This document shows, in pieces, positions 7,378 to 16,494 of a DNA stretch of 64,000 bases. The notes beneath the pieces are model-generated. The model worked only from the letters and a program-made list of their open reading frames with translations. It did no database searches and was not told the origin of the DNA. The position numbers were made by a program, and so were the translations under genes. Source of the stretch: Halotalea alkalilenta DSM 17697. Lineage in GTDB: Bacteria > Pseudomonadota > Gammaproteobacteria > Pseudomonadales > Halomonadaceae. The stretch's first letter is position 1. The number at the start of each line of letters is the position of its first letter. The stretch spans positions 84,537-148,536 of the forward strand of contig NZ_KK211233.1 of assembly GCF_000621205.1 (NCBI RefSeq), written 5' to 3'.

Positions 7378-8274
7378 ATGACGCCGGACAGGATCGACTG
7401 GAACGAGCTGCGCGTGCTGCTCGAGGTGGCCCGCAGCGGGGGGCTTGGCGGGGCGGCGAAGCGTCTGGGCGTCGATGCATCGACCGTCAGTCGACGCATC
7501 GCTCATCTGGAGACGATGCTGGGGGAGAGCCTGTTCGAGCGCAGCCGCGGCGGATTGGTGCTCAACGCCCTGGGCCATCGGCTGGTCGAGCATGTCAGTG
7601 GGATGGATAGCGAGTTCGCGATGATCGTCGAGCGCCTCGGCGAGAGCGGAGGTGCGCATGGGCGGGTGCGAATCGCCTCAATGGAGGGGATCGGGTCGCT
7701 CTACCTGAGCCGGGTCTTCGCCGAGTTTCGCGAGCAGCTGCCGACCATCGAGATCGAGCTGGTCACTTCGACCCAGCAGGTTCACGTCACCCGCCGCGAG
7801 GCGGACATCTTCCTGAGTTTCTTCGCTCCGGGTGGGCGTGGGCTCGAGGTCGAGCGAGTCGCCCGCTTCGGCCTGCACCTCTATGCCAGCCCGTCCTACC
7901 TTGCGCGCCGTGGCGCACCGCAGAGCCTGGCCGATCTCGCCGAGCACCAGTTCGTCGGCTACATCGACGACCTGGTGCAGATCGACGAAGTGCGCTGGCT
8001 CGAATCGCTGCTTCCCGAGCCGCCGCTTTGCTTCTACTCCACCAGCATGCTGGCGCAGATGTTCACCGCGGCGGCTGGGGCTGGGCTGGTGATGCTGCCG
8101 AGCTTCTCCGCGGCCGAGCGCTTCGGGCTCGAGCGCGTGCTCGAGGGAGAGTTCGAGCTTGGCCGGGACCTATGGCTTTCGGTCCACCGTGACCTGCGCT
8201 ACGCACCGAGGATCAAACGAGTGGTTCGGGCGCTGGAGGATGCGATTCGCGCCGACGACGCCTTCACGAACTGA
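7378..8274 (+). CDS. LysR-type transcriptional regulator
   Basis: A 298-residue LysR protein. The start is the ATG at 7378 because AGGA (7367-7370) is seven bases upstream. The helix-turn-helix is at about 8-65 (LGGAAKRLGVDASTVSRRIAHLE), followed by the two-lobed effector domain; hydrophobic MFTAAAGAGLVMLPSF near 235 is the usual inner-face segment. It is divergent from the TetR gene and its 3' end overlaps the convergent nitrilase gene by 11 bases. Because LysR proteins often control a neighbouring gene, the nitrilase or the TetR gene are the nearest candidates. Confidence 0.85.
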   Translation: MTPDRIDWNELRVLLEVARSGGLGGAAKRLGVDASTVSRRIAHLETMLGESLFERSRGGLVLNALGHRLVEHVSGMDSEFAMIVERLGESGGAHGRVRIASMEGIGSLYLSRVFAEFREQLPTIEIELVTSTQQVHVTRREADIFLSFFAPGGRGLEVERVARFGLHLYASPSYLARRGAPQSLADLAEHQFVGYIDDLVQIDEVRWLESLLPEPPLCFYSTSMLAQMFTAAAGAGLVMLPSFSAAERFGLERVLEGEFELGRDLWLSVHRDLRYAPRIKRVVRALEDAIRADDAFTN

Positions 8275-9295
8275 GGATGTCCTGCGGCTGCGGCTGCGGC
8301 TGCGGCTGCGGTGTTTCTGTGTCCACCCAGGTGGCCGGCCGCTGGCGACGGCGTTCGACGCTCAGGGAGAACACGTCGTAGCGCTGGTAGTAGCCGGTGA
8401 CGTCGTGGAACTGCTTCGGTTCGATGCAGCGGTTGAGATCGAGCTCGGCGTAAAGAATGCCTTCCTCGTGGCTCAGGGCCGGCCCCAGCTGGCGCCCGGT
8501 GGGATCGACGAAGAAGCTTTCCGCGCGCGGGGTGTCGTCGACCACTGCGGCGATCGCCTGGTCGCGTTCGACCAGGAAGTCGCGCATCGGTGCATCCATG
8601 TAGCCGGCGCAGACGATGCCGAACGCCTTGGCCTCGAACGAATGCGCGCTGGCGCGGATACGGTTGGCGGCGAGGTTGTCGAAGTTGCCCCCTGCGCTGG
8701 GGCGTCGGGTCGGCCACAGCGCGGGCCAGGCGGAGATATGCACCTGTTCGCCTTGGGCCATCAGCGCATAGCGGGCCAGCGGATTGGTGTTCTCACCGCA
8801 GATCAGTGCGCCGAGCCGGCCGATAGAGAGCGGATTCACCTTGAGCCCTTCGCCGTCGCCGGGTGCCCAGATCAGCTTCTCGTAGAAGGTCGGCACCAGT
8901 TTGCGATGATGATTGACCAGCCGTCCCTGGTCGTCGATCACCAGGTTGGTGTTCCAGATGCAGCCGACGCTGGCATGGCTGCGTTCGCTGATCCCGATCG
9001 ATAGGTTGACCCCGAGACGCGCGGCGGTCTGCTGGAGTGCGGCGACTTCGGGACCATCGACGTAGAGGCTCTGCTCGACCATGCGCTCGAACAGGTCGTG
9101 GTTGTCGATGGGGGCCCACAGCGCCGCCCAGATCGGAAAAGCGGGGATGAACGATTCGGGGAATACCACCAGGGTGGCGCCGTTGGCGGCTGCCTCCTCG
9201 ATCAGCGCGATGGCCTTGTCGGTGGTCGCTGCTTTGTCGAGGAAGACGGGGGCGGCATGGCAGGCCGCCGCGGTGAAGATCGGTAGCGAGGACAT
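8264..9295 (-). CDS. nitrilase
   Basis: A 343-residue carbon-nitrogen hydrolase with the nitrilase triad E47 (FPESFIPAFP), K132 (HRKLVPTF) and C166 (LICGEN). Length and the CGEN block mark it as a true nitrilase (nitrile to carboxylic acid plus ammonia) rather than an amidase. GGAG lies eight bases before the ATG. The C-terminus carries a Pro-Gln repeat encoded by a hexanucleotide tandem repeat. The gene starts 56 bases after the actP stop on the same strand, so actP, its DUF485 partner and the nitrilase may share a transcript; the symporter could move the carboxylate product or a related acid. Substrate class (aliphatic or aryl) is not readable. Confidence 0.88.
   Translation of the reverse strand: MSSLPIFTAAACHAAPVFLDKAATTDKAIALIEEAAANGATLVVFPESFIPAFPIWAALWAPIDNHDLFERMVEQSLYVDGPEVAALQQTAARLGVNLSIGISERSHASVGCIWNTNLVIDDQGRLVNHHRKLVPTFYEKLIWAPGDGEGLKVNPLSIGRLGALICGENTNPLARYALMAQGEQVHISAWPALWPTRRPSAGGNFDNLAANRIRASAHSFEAKAFGIVCAGYMDAPMRDFLVERDQAIAAVVDDTPRAESFFVDPTGRQLGPALSHEEGILYAELDLNRCIEPKQFHDVTGYYQRYDVFSLSVERRRQRPATWVDTETPQPQPQPQPQDILSS
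8283..8312. repeat. hexanucleotide tandem repeat (TGCGGC) in the nitrilase 3' end
   Basis: Four perfect TGCGGC copies plus a fifth differing in its last base. On the coding strand they give alternating Pro-Gln codons. Gain or loss of a unit would keep the frame and change only the tail length. Confidence 0.9.
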
Positions 9296-9351
9296 CGGAA
9301 TTCTCCAGCGATGGGAATGCCGCGAGTGAAGGTCCCGCGGCAGTGAGGAAG

Positions 9352-11070
9352 TCAGTGGCCGACGGCCTGAGCGACGCCATGGCCTGTATCACGGCGAACC
9401 GCGAGCTCCGCCCAGCGCGTCTGGCTCAGCCGGTCGGGGCAGAGCAGCGAGAACACCACCACCAGCGCGAAACCGAGCGGGATCGAGATCACCCCCGGGT
9501 TACGCAGCGAGATGAGCGGCGCTTCGAGTCCGACCAGGCTGGTGCCACCGGCGGGATAGCTCATGTTCGGCGACACCAGCACCAGGGCGATCGCGATCGC
9601 GGTGCCGCCGAGCACGCCGGCCAGCACGCCCACCGAGCTGCAGCGGCGCCAGTAGAGGGTCAGCAGCAGCGCCGGCAGGTTGGCCGAGGCGGCCACCGCG
9701 TAGGCCAGCCCGACCAGGTGGGCGACGTTCTGGCCCTTGGCGAGAATCCCGACCACCAGCGCCACCGCGCCGACCAGCAGGGTGGCGAGGCGCGCGGCGA
9801 TCACCTGCTCGCGCTCGCTGGCCTGCCCGCCCTTGATCGCTCCGACGTAGACGTCGTGCGCCAGCGCCGAGGCGGAGGCCAGGGTGAGGCCGGCGACCAC
9901 TGCGACGATGGTGGTGAACGATACCGCGGCGATGAAGGCGAGCAGCAGGTTGCCGAGCAGGCTGTCCGCGCCACCGCCGAGATACTGGGCGAGCAGGGGA
10001 GCGGCGAGGTTACCGCCCGGATCGAACGATTTGATCGTCGGCGCGCCGATGTAGAGCGCGGCGGCGAAGCCGATCAATACGATCATCAAGTGGCAGATGC
10101 CGATGAACAGCATCGCGTAGAGCACCGACTGGCGCGCGGTGCCGGCATCGCGCACGGTGAAAAAGCGCATCAGCACATGGGGCATCGCTGCGGTGCCGAG
10201 CACCAGCGCAAGGCCCAGCGACAGCTGCTCGAGCGGATTTTTCAAGTAGAGCCCCGGCTCGAGCAGGCGGGTAGCGGCGGCGGCGGCATCTCCGGGCGGA
10301 GTGGTCAGCCCGGCCGCATAGGCGCGCACCTCCGGATGCTCGACCAGCGCGCCGAGCAGGCCCGGCAGGCTGAAGCCATACGGTGCCCAGGCGAGGATCA
10401 CCAGCAGCAGGCAACTGGCGAGCAGCAGCACTGCCTTGATCAGCTGTACCCAGGTGGTCGCGCGCATGCCGCCGAAGAATACGTAGATCATCATCAGCAC
10501 GCCGACGATCACCACCGCGACTTCGTAGCGGATCCCGATCAGCGCCTGCACGATCACGCCGCCGCCGACGATCTGCGGAATCAGGTAGCAGATCGCCACG
10601 CAGACGCTCGATAAGGCTCCTGCGCTCTTGGCGCTGCGAAAGTCGTTGCGGTAGGCCAGCACGTCACCAAGGGTGTAGCGACCGAGGTTGCGGCACGGTT
10701 CGGCGATCAGCAGCAGCACCGGAATGAAGCCGACGAAGAAGCCGACCAGGTAGAGGATGCCGTCGAACCCGTAGAGCGCGATCAGCCCTGAGACACCGAG
10801 GAAGGCGGCGGCGGAAAGATAGTCGCCGGCGATCGCCAGCCCGTTCTGGAGCCCGCTGATGCCTCCTCCGGCGGTATAGAACTCACGGGCGGAGGCATTG
10901 CGCCGCGCCGCCCAGTAGGTGATCAGCAAGGTGGCGAGGATGAACGCGGCGAACACAGTGAGCGTCATCCCGCGCTGGGAGTCCTCGACCAGCGTCGGTG
11001 CCGCCCAGGCCGACGAGCAGGCGCCGAGCGTCGGGCCGGTGAGCAAGCCGATTCGAAGAAGTCGATTCAT
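9352..11070 (-). CDS. actP: cation/acetate symporter, SSS family
   Basis: A 572-residue sodium:solute symporter. It has a signal-like first segment ending in SSAWA, then about 13 hydrophobic helices. The blocks FYTAGGGISGLQNGLAIAGDY, YTLGDVLAYR and AMPHVLMRFFTV are those of ActP. The family takes up acetate and related short carboxylates with Na+. The start overlaps the stop of the DUF485 gene (ATGA), the standard partner of actP. In E. coli acs precedes these genes, but here acs is absent and a nitrilase gene follows instead. The fit to ActP is good; propionate, pyruvate or glycolate as substrate cannot be excluded. Confidence 0.88.
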   Translation of the reverse strand: MNRLLRIGLLTGPTLGACSSAWAAPTLVEDSQRGMTLTVFAAFILATLLITYWAARRNASAREFYTAGGGISGLQNGLAIAGDYLSAAAFLGVSGLIALYGFDGILYLVGFFVGFIPVLLLIAEPCRNLGRYTLGDVLAYRNDFRSAKSAGALSSVCVAICYLIPQIVGGGVIVQALIGIRYEVAVVIVGVLMMIYVFFGGMRATTWVQLIKAVLLLASCLLLVILAWAPYGFSLPGLLGALVEHPEVRAYAAGLTTPPGDAAAAATRLLEPGLYLKNPLEQLSLGLALVLGTAAMPHVLMRFFTVRDAGTARQSVLYAMLFIGICHLMIVLIGFAAALYIGAPTIKSFDPGGNLAAPLLAQYLGGGADSLLGNLLLAFIAAVSFTTIVAVVAGLTLASASALAHDVYVGAIKGGQASEREQVIAARLATLLVGAVALVVGILAKGQNVAHLVGLAYAVAASANLPALLLTLYWRRCSSVGVLAGVLGGTAIAIALVLVSPNMSYPAGGTSLVGLEAPLISLRNPGVISIPLGFALVVVFSLLCPDRLSQTRWAELAVRRDTGHGVAQAVGH

Positions 11071-11390
11071 CGCTGCTCCTCCAAGAAAGCCTGGGCGGAG
11101 AAGCGTTGGGTCTCGGCGTCGATTCGGCGCATGCCGCGCAGGTAGCAGTAGGCGAGCAGGCCGCCGACCGGATACTGCGAGAGCACGAACAAGAGTCCCA
11201 GGTTGAGATGCTGGTGGATCGGCAGCGCGAACTGGTCGCGCAGCTGCGAAGCGCCGAATGGCAGAGCGAAGTAGTAGAGCGCAGCGACGATGCCGAGCAC
11301 CACGATCAGGCGGTGCTTGCGTCGGCGCAGGTTGCGCAGGGTCGGATGTCGATCGACGTCCGACCAGCGCGGGGCGAGCGGAAGGTTCAT
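11067..11390 (-). CDS. DUF485 membrane protein, ActP partner (YjcH-like)
   Basis: Start set at the ATG beginning MNLPLAPRWSDVD, giving 107 residues. Two hydrophobic helices (about 24-46 and 60-80) with the basic RRRKHR segment before the first match DUF485 proteins such as YjcH. These are nearly always encoded immediately before actP-type symporters, as here, with ATGA overlap. The exact role is not established; an assembly or regulatory subunit of the symporter is assumed. Confidence 0.85.
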   Translation of the reverse strand: MNLPLAPRWSDVDRHPTLRNLRRRKHRLIVVLGIVAALYYFALPFGASQLRDQFALPIHQHLNLGLLFVLSQYPVGGLLAYCYLRGMRRIDAETQRFSAQAFLEEQR

Positions 11391-11521
11391 GGCGGAGGCT
11401 CTCTTTGTCGTTGTCGGTCTCGGCGCCCCGTGGCCTGCGGGACACGACTCGCAGCTTAAGAGGCGTCGGGAATCTCCGTCATCCACCAACTTGGCAAGCG
11501 GGATTGCAGAACTGCAGCGAG

Positions 11522-12337
11522 CTATCGAGCGTCGAAGAGCGGCGAGAGCGCCTCGATCAGGGCGGTGGGATCGACCGGAGGGCCATCCTGCGACCAGCGT
11601 GCTTGGAACTCGGCAATCTGGATGCCGACCACGCTGTCGCGGGATGCGAGGCGCGTGGCGAGTTCGCCTAGTTGGCTCAGCTCGAGGCCGCCGGGGACGG
11701 CATATTCGGTCGGTACCTGGCCCGGCTCGAGCACGTCGCAGTCGAGATGCAGATAGCAGGGAGTGTCGCCGAGCGTGGCGAGCAGTCGTGCGACGAAGTC
11801 CGGGCCCGGTGGAACCAGGCCCGGTGCGCCTGTGTCGACCAGCGCATACTCGGCTGGATCGAGTTCGCGGGCGCCCGCCAGGATTACCTGGCCGAGCGGC
11901 CAGCCGCCGCCCAGCCCGCTGTCCCAGCGACCAACTGCGGCGGCTACCACCATGCCGCCGAGGTAGCCGGACGCGGAGTCTTGCGGCGTGTTCAGATCAC
12001 CATGGGCATCGAGCCACACCAGGGCAGCGTCTGGCCGATGACGGGTGATCACCGGCAGGGTGGCGATTCCAGCAGCGCATCGCGGTAGCAGGGCGATGGG
12101 GAGCCCGTTGCGGGCCATCACGGCGGACAGCTCGGTAGCGAGGCGCATCAGCATCGGCTGAGCACACGCGAGCTGGCGCTTCCAGTCGCCATCGAGCGGT
12201 GGTCCCGGTTCGCCGATGCGTGTCAGTGGCAATTCGAGCCGGCTGGACAGTTCCTGCGCCAGCAGCGCGGCGCCTTCGATGCCGAGAGGGTTACGATCCG
12301 CGGTAGCTGATTGAAACAGCAGCAGTTCAGGGGACAT
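11522..12337 (-). CDS. arginase/agmatinase-fold protein with an altered metal site
   Basis: A 271-residue ureohydrolase-fold protein. The Mn-binding blocks WLDAHGDLNTP and HLDCDVLEP are present, but the first block, usually GGDHS, appears as LPRCAAG, so the first metal His is missing. One metal site is likely lost or changed. Arginase relatives with a degenerate first motif exist and their reactions are mostly unknown, so arginase, agmatinase or formimidoylglutamase activity should not be assumed. It follows a coiled-coil protein gene on the same strand with a 40-base gap. I see no good Shine-Dalgarno before the ATG. Confidence 0.75.
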   Translation of the reverse strand: MSPELLLFQSATADRNPLGIEGAALLAQELSSRLELPLTRIGEPGPPLDGDWKRQLACAQPMLMRLATELSAVMARNGLPIALLPRCAAGIATLPVITRHRPDAALVWLDAHGDLNTPQDSASGYLGGMVVAAAVGRWDSGLGGGWPLGQVILAGARELDPAEYALVDTGAPGLVPPGPDFVARLLATLGDTPCYLHLDCDVLEPGQVPTEYAVPGGLELSQLGELATRLASRDSVVGIQIAEFQARWSQDGPPVDPTALIEALSPLFDAR

Positions 12338-12377
12338 AGGAGCACACCATGACAGTGCCGCCAGTGTCCCGCTTCGC

Positions 12378-13052
12378 TCAGAGTGGGGCGACTCCTCGCT
12401 TCAGGGCCTGCTCAAGCTTGGCAGCGCTCGCCAGGCCGATGCCCTTGAGCGAGATGAGCCGGTCCTGTTCGAGGTATGGGGAGAGTTCGCTGAGCAGCTG
12501 GATGTCGAGGGCAGCGAGCTTGCGTACCAGCGCGGGCTCCACTTCCAGGTCCTCGATTCGCAGGCAATCGTGCTGTCGTCGCCATTCTCGCCCCAGAGCG
12601 AGCAGAGCGCCGACGATCCAGTTGCGCTCTTCGCAGTCGAGCACCGTGTCGAGCAACGGACCATGGAAGGCCGTGGCGTGCTTGTCGCTGGTAGCGAGCG
12701 GCTCGGAGGTGAGCACGAAGCAGTCGGGTAGCACGATGCTCAGGCAGCCGTCGCGCAGGTGAACCATTACGCCCCCGGCGGGGTGGATCAGCGTACGCTG
12801 GGTCGCTTCAGCCCGCTGGGCATCGCGGCGCAGCTCGGCCTCGAGCTGGCTGATCCGATTGTGGCTCTGGTGGCGCAGTTGGTTGAAGCGCTTCTCCATC
12901 GCCTCCAACTGGCGGACCTTGGCATCTGCGCGGTGTTTGAGCTTTTCGAGTTCGAGCGCTTGCTTGGCCAGCGCTTTGTCGCGACGAGCGAGTTCTCGGG
13001 AGAGTGCGATGGTGTGAGCATCGGCATCGCGATGGGGGGTGGAAACCGTCAT
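12378..13052 (-). CDS. coiled-coil protein with C-terminal helix-hairpin-helix-like motif, function unknown
   Basis: The likely start is the ATG giving [11 protein letters not shown] (224 residues). Residues about 15-90 are a charged, heptad-like coiled coil ([20 protein letters not shown], then [20 protein letters not shown]). A middle domain of mixed strands follows, and the C-terminus has [19 protein letters not shown], which looks like one helix-hairpin-helix of the type that contacts DNA backbone. I do not recognise the family. It precedes the arginase-fold gene and is divergent from the periplasmic cyclophilin, which is probably unrelated. Confidence 0.6.
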   Translation of the reverse strand: MTVSTPHRDADAHTIALSRELARRDKALAKQALELEKLKHRADAKVRQLEAMEKRFNQLRHQSHNRISQLEAELRRDAQRAEATQRTLIHPAGGVMVHLRDGCLSIVLPDCFVLTSEPLATSDKHATAFHGPLLDTVLDCEERNWIVGALLALGREWRRQHDCLRIEDLEVEPALVRKLAALDIQLLSELSPYLEQDRLISLKGIGLASAAKLEQALKRGVAPL

Positions 13053-13239
13053 GATCGATCCGTGTGGCGGCCGGCCCGTGCGACCGGCGTGGCTTGCTCC
13101 CCGGCAAGTTTCCCGGGGGCGGCTAAGATACCTTCGCCGCTCGACCGAGTCCAAGCGGGCGGAGGGCGGTCATCGAGGCTGGTGTCCCGCCACCCGGGCG
13201 GCTATCTTCTGCGCTTGCTCAACCGACCGGAGTCTCTCG

Positions 13240-13803
13240 ATGCTAAAGCGCTGCCTGACCACGCTTTCCCTTTCACTGGCCACCTTGGTGACCGTCCCCG
13301 CTCTCGCCGCCGAGCAGCGCGTGGCGCTCGAGACCAGCCGAGGGGTGATCGAAGTCGAGCTCGATGCCGAGCATGCTCCGGCCACGGTCGAGAACTTCCT
13401 TTCCTACGTCGACCAGGGTTTCTACACGGGCACCCTGTTCCATCGCGTGATCCCGGGGTTCATGATCCAGGGCGGCGGTTTCGACGGGGATTTCGCGCAG
13501 AAGCCCACCCAGGCGCCGGTGCGCAATGAATCAGGCAATGGTCTCTCGAATCGGCGCGGGACCATCGCGATGGCACGAACCGCCAATCCCGACTCGGCGA
13601 CCAGCCAGTTCTTCATCAACCTAGTCGACAACGCCAATCTCGACGGTGTCGCCGGGCGGCCCGGCTATACCGTATTCGGTCGGGTAGTGAGCGGCATGGA
13701 GGTAGTCGACGCGATCGCCCAGGTACCGACCACCCGCCGAGGCCCTCACACCGATGTGCCAGCGACGCCGATCGAGATCACCAGCGCTCGACTGCTCGAC
13801 TGA
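13240..13803 (+). CDS. ppiA: periplasmic peptidyl-prolyl cis-trans isomerase, cyclophilin type
   Basis: Start at the ATG beginning [11 protein letters not shown], seven bases after GGAG (13229-13232); 187 residues. A signal peptide (about 1-23, cleavage near ALA|AEQ) directs it to the periplasm. The cyclophilin core has [14 protein letters not shown], the active-site Arg in that block, and [12 protein letters not shown]. It resembles E. coli PpiA and would speed prolyl isomerisation during folding of exported proteins. Cyclosporin-binding Trp appears replaced ([10 protein letters not shown] region), as is common in bacteria. Confidence 0.9.
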   Translation: MLKRCLTTLSLSLATLVTVPALAAEQRVALETSRGVIEVELDAEHAPATVENFLSYVDQGFYTGTLFHRVIPGFMIQGGGFDGDFAQKPTQAPVRNESGNGLSNRRGTIAMARTANPDSATSQFFINLVDNANLDGVAGRPGYTVFGRVVSGMEVVDAIAQVPTTRRGPHTDVPATPIEITSARLLD

Positions 13804-14182
13804 AGCGGCGATGAGGCCGTGGTTCGACTCGAGATGTTTCCGAGCGCCCTGAGCGAGCGAAGCGAGTCGACGGGCCCTCGGATGCTTTCCTCGAACGGGC
13901 AGGCTAAAGGCTCGGCTCCGTCCCCACCCGTTCGTCCCGAGCGGCGCCGATATGCGCTGAGGTCGAGCAACGGCTCGGCAGTGGTGGCGCCAGTCGAGGG
14001 ATCGAGCGGCGGCGGTGAGGCCGTGGTTCGACTGCCCTCGTTCTTCGCCGGCTATCCGAGCATCTGGAGCGAGTCGGGCGCATCGACGGATAAGAACGCT
14101 TTGCGCCGCCAATGCGACGATATAAGGCCATGCCTATACCGCCGCCGTGCTATACGGAGGAAAGCGGCTAAAGGGGATGGCG
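13804..14182. repeat. intergenic region with a direct repeat and GC-rich inverted repeats
   Basis: No gene is convincing here. A 23-base direct repeat with one mismatch (consensus GGCGRTGAGGCCGTGGTTC followed by GACT) occurs at 13807-13829 and 14011-14033. Between the copies are a GAGCGAGCGAAGCGAGTCGA segment, typical of dispersed GC-rich extragenic repeats, and a hairpin with arms 13892-13899 and 13927-13934. The end of the region carries AAGGGG (14171-14176), the ribosome site of bglX. Confidence 0.6.
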
Positions 14183-16477
14183 ATGCGCAAGGCATGGCAG
14201 CTGTGCATGGTGGTGGGGTGTCTTGCGCTGGCGTCGACGCAGCTCCGGGCGAGCGGTGGGGAAAGCCCGGGTGAAGCCCGATTCCTCGACGATTTGCTGG
14301 CGCGGATGACGCTCGAGGAGAAGATCGGTCAGCTGGTATTGGTCAGCATCGGTCCTAGCCATCCTCGCGATCAGGTGGTCTCGTCGATCATCGAGGGCAA
14401 GGTCGGAATGATGCTCAACACGGTAGTGCGCGAGGATATCCGTGAGCTTCAGCGCCAAGCGGTCGAGCACAGTCGCTTGGGCATTCCGCTCGCGTTCGCT
14501 TTCGACGTGCTGCATGGCCAGCGCACTCTGTTTCCGATCGGACTCGGCCTAGCCTCGACCTGGGATCTCCCGGCGATTGCGCTGAGCGGCCGGGTGGCGG
14601 CGCGGGAGGCCACCGCCGACGGGCTGGACATCACTTTCGCTCCGATGGTCGACATCGGTCGCGACCCGCGATGGGGGCGGATGTCCGAGGGATTCGGCGA
14701 AGACACTTGGCTGACCGCTCGGATCAGCGAAACCTTGGTCGAGGCCTTCCAGGGCGATGATCTCGCCTCGCCCGATTCGCTGATGGCGGTGGTCAAGCAC
14801 TTCGCGCTCTACGGCGCGGGCGAGGGTGGACGCGACTATGCCCCGGCGGAAATGGGGCGCCGTCAGATGCGCGAGGTCCATCTACCTCCCTATCGGGCGG
14901 CGATCGATGTCGGCGCTGGAGGGGTGATGGTGGCGCTGAACAGCATCGATGGGATGCCGGCGACGGCCAATCGCTGGCTGCTCGACGATCTGCTGCGCGA
15001 TGAGTGGGGCTTTCGCGGGCTGGTGATCAGCGATCACGGCGCGATCGGTGAGCTGATTAGCCATGGGGTCGCGGCCGATGCCGAGCAGGCAGCGCGGCTT
15101 GCGATCCAGGCCGGGGTGGATGTCGACATGAACAGCGAGGCCTATGGCCCGCACCTCGGCGGGCTGGTCGGGCGCGGCGAGCTCGACCCGGCGCTGATCG
15201 ATCGGGCAGCACGTCGGGTGCTGGCGACCAAGTACGCACTGGGCCTGTTCGATGATCCCTATCGGCGCTCCGGGCTCTCGGCCGAGGATGCGCTGGCATT
15301 CGACGATCCGTCGCGGCTGCATCGCCTCGAGGCTCGCGAGGTGGCGAGACGCTCCCTGGTGCTGCTCAAGAACCAGCGGGAGACGCTGCCGCTCGATCGC
15401 AAGGCGCGAATCGCGGTGGTGGGACCGCTGGCGAAGAGCCAGGCAGATGTCCTCGGCAGCTGGTCGGGGGCCGCTTCGCCCGCACAGGCGGTGTCGCTGT
15501 GGCAAGGACTGGCCGATGCCCGGGGTGGGGAAGAGGGCCTGAGCTATGCACTGGGGGCGAACTTCAGCGACGACCCGCTGGTGGTCGACTATCTCACCAC
15601 CTATAGCCCTGAGGTGAAGATCGATCCGCGTCCGGCCCAGGTGCTGCGCGACGAGGCGGTAGCGGCGGCTGGCGATGCCGACGTGGTGGTCGCGGTGGTC
15701 GGTGAGTCCCGTGGGATGAGCGATGAGTCGTCGAGCCGCAGCGAGCTGGACCTGCCGGCGGCGCAGGCTGCGCTGGTCGATGCGCTCGAGAGCACCGGCA
15801 AACCGCTGGTGGTGATACTGATGAACGGCCGCCCGCTGACCCTGGAGCGCCAGGCCGGGCAGGCGGATGCGCTGCTCGAGACCTGGTTCGCCGGAACCGA
15901 AGGGGGGCATGCGATCGCCGATGTGCTGTTCGGCGACTTCGAGCCGGTCGGCCGATTGCCGGTCAGCTTTCCCCGGCGGGTGGGCCAGCTGCCGCTCTAC
16001 TACGCCCTGGTGCCCACCGGCCGGCCGGTCGATCCACTTCACCCGGGCAAATTCACTTCGCGCTACTTCGATGTCGCGGGCGGCCCGCTCTTTCCATTTG
16101 GATTCGGTCTCGGCTACACCGATTTCTCGCTTTCGAACCCGCGACTATCCAGCCGCGTGCTGCCGCGCGACGGCCGGCTGGAGGCCAGCGTCGAGGTGAT
16201 CAACCAAGGAAAACGCCGCGGCTCGACAGTGATCCAGCTCTATCTCCGCGACCCGGTCGCCTCGGTCACTCGTCCAGTGCGCGAGCTCGAGGGTTTCAAG
16301 CGGGTCACCCTCGACCCGGGCGAGCGCACCAGGGTCGAGTTCAGCATCGACCCGAGCATGCTCGCCTTTTATCCCGGCGAAGGTCCGCTCGAGGCCATCG
16401 AGGCCGGCGAGTTCGAGGTGTTTCTCGGCCAGCACGCCGAGGATGGCGAGCCGCTGAGCTTCACCCTGCGACCATGA
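14183..16477 (+). CDS. bglX: periplasmic beta-glucosidase, glycoside hydrolase family 3
   Basis: Start at the ATG six bases after AAGGGG, giving 764 residues, very near E. coli BglX (765). A signal peptide (about 1-23, MRKAWQLCMVVGCLALAS) sends it to the periplasm. Domain order is GH3 N-terminal barrel, GH3 C-terminal sandwich (RSLVLLKNQRETLPLD near 390) and a fibronectin-III-like end. The nucleophile is D284 in ISDHGAIGEL. It would release glucose from the non-reducing end of beta-glucosides. It stands alone, downstream of a repeat-rich spacer and convergent with the FAD monooxygenase gene. Confidence 0.92.
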   Translation: MRKAWQLCMVVGCLALASTQLRASGGESPGEARFLDDLLARMTLEEKIGQLVLVSIGPSHPRDQVVSSIIEGKVGMMLNTVVREDIRELQRQAVEHSRLGIPLAFAFDVLHGQRTLFPIGLGLASTWDLPAIALSGRVAAREATADGLDITFAPMVDIGRDPRWGRMSEGFGEDTWLTARISETLVEAFQGDDLASPDSLMAVVKHFALYGAGEGGRDYAPAEMGRRQMREVHLPPYRAAIDVGAGGVMVALNSIDGMPATANRWLLDDLLRDEWGFRGLVISDHGAIGELISHGVAADAEQAARLAIQAGVDVDMNSEAYGPHLGGLVGRGELDPALIDRAARRVLATKYALGLFDDPYRRSGLSAEDALAFDDPSRLHRLEAREVARRSLVLLKNQRETLPLDRKARIAVVGPLAKSQADVLGSWSGAASPAQAVSLWQGLADARGGEEGLSYALGANFSDDPLVVDYLTTYSPEVKIDPRPAQVLRDEAVAAAGDADVVVAVVGESRGMSDESSSRSELDLPAAQAALVDALESTGKPLVVILMNGRPLTLERQAGQADALLETWFAGTEGGHAIADVLFGDFEPVGRLPVSFPRRVGQLPLYYALVPTGRPVDPLHPGKFTSRYFDVAGGPLFPFGFGLGYTDFSLSNPRLSSRVLPRDGRLEASVEVINQGKRRGSTVIQLYLRDPVASVTRPVRELEGFKRVTLDPGERTRVEFSIDPSMLAFYPGEGPLEAIEAGEFEVFLGQHAEDGEPLSFTLRP

Positions 16478-16494
16478 GCGGCCGCGGGCACTGG

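Noticed and set aside
9343..10614. A 423-codon plus-strand open frame opposite actP
   Set aside because: Gln/His/Arg-rich antisense composition; actP on the minus strand is certain.
14882..16042. A 386-codon minus-strand open frame opposite bglX
   Set aside because: Antisense composition and no conserved motif, while GH3 features on the plus strand are clear.
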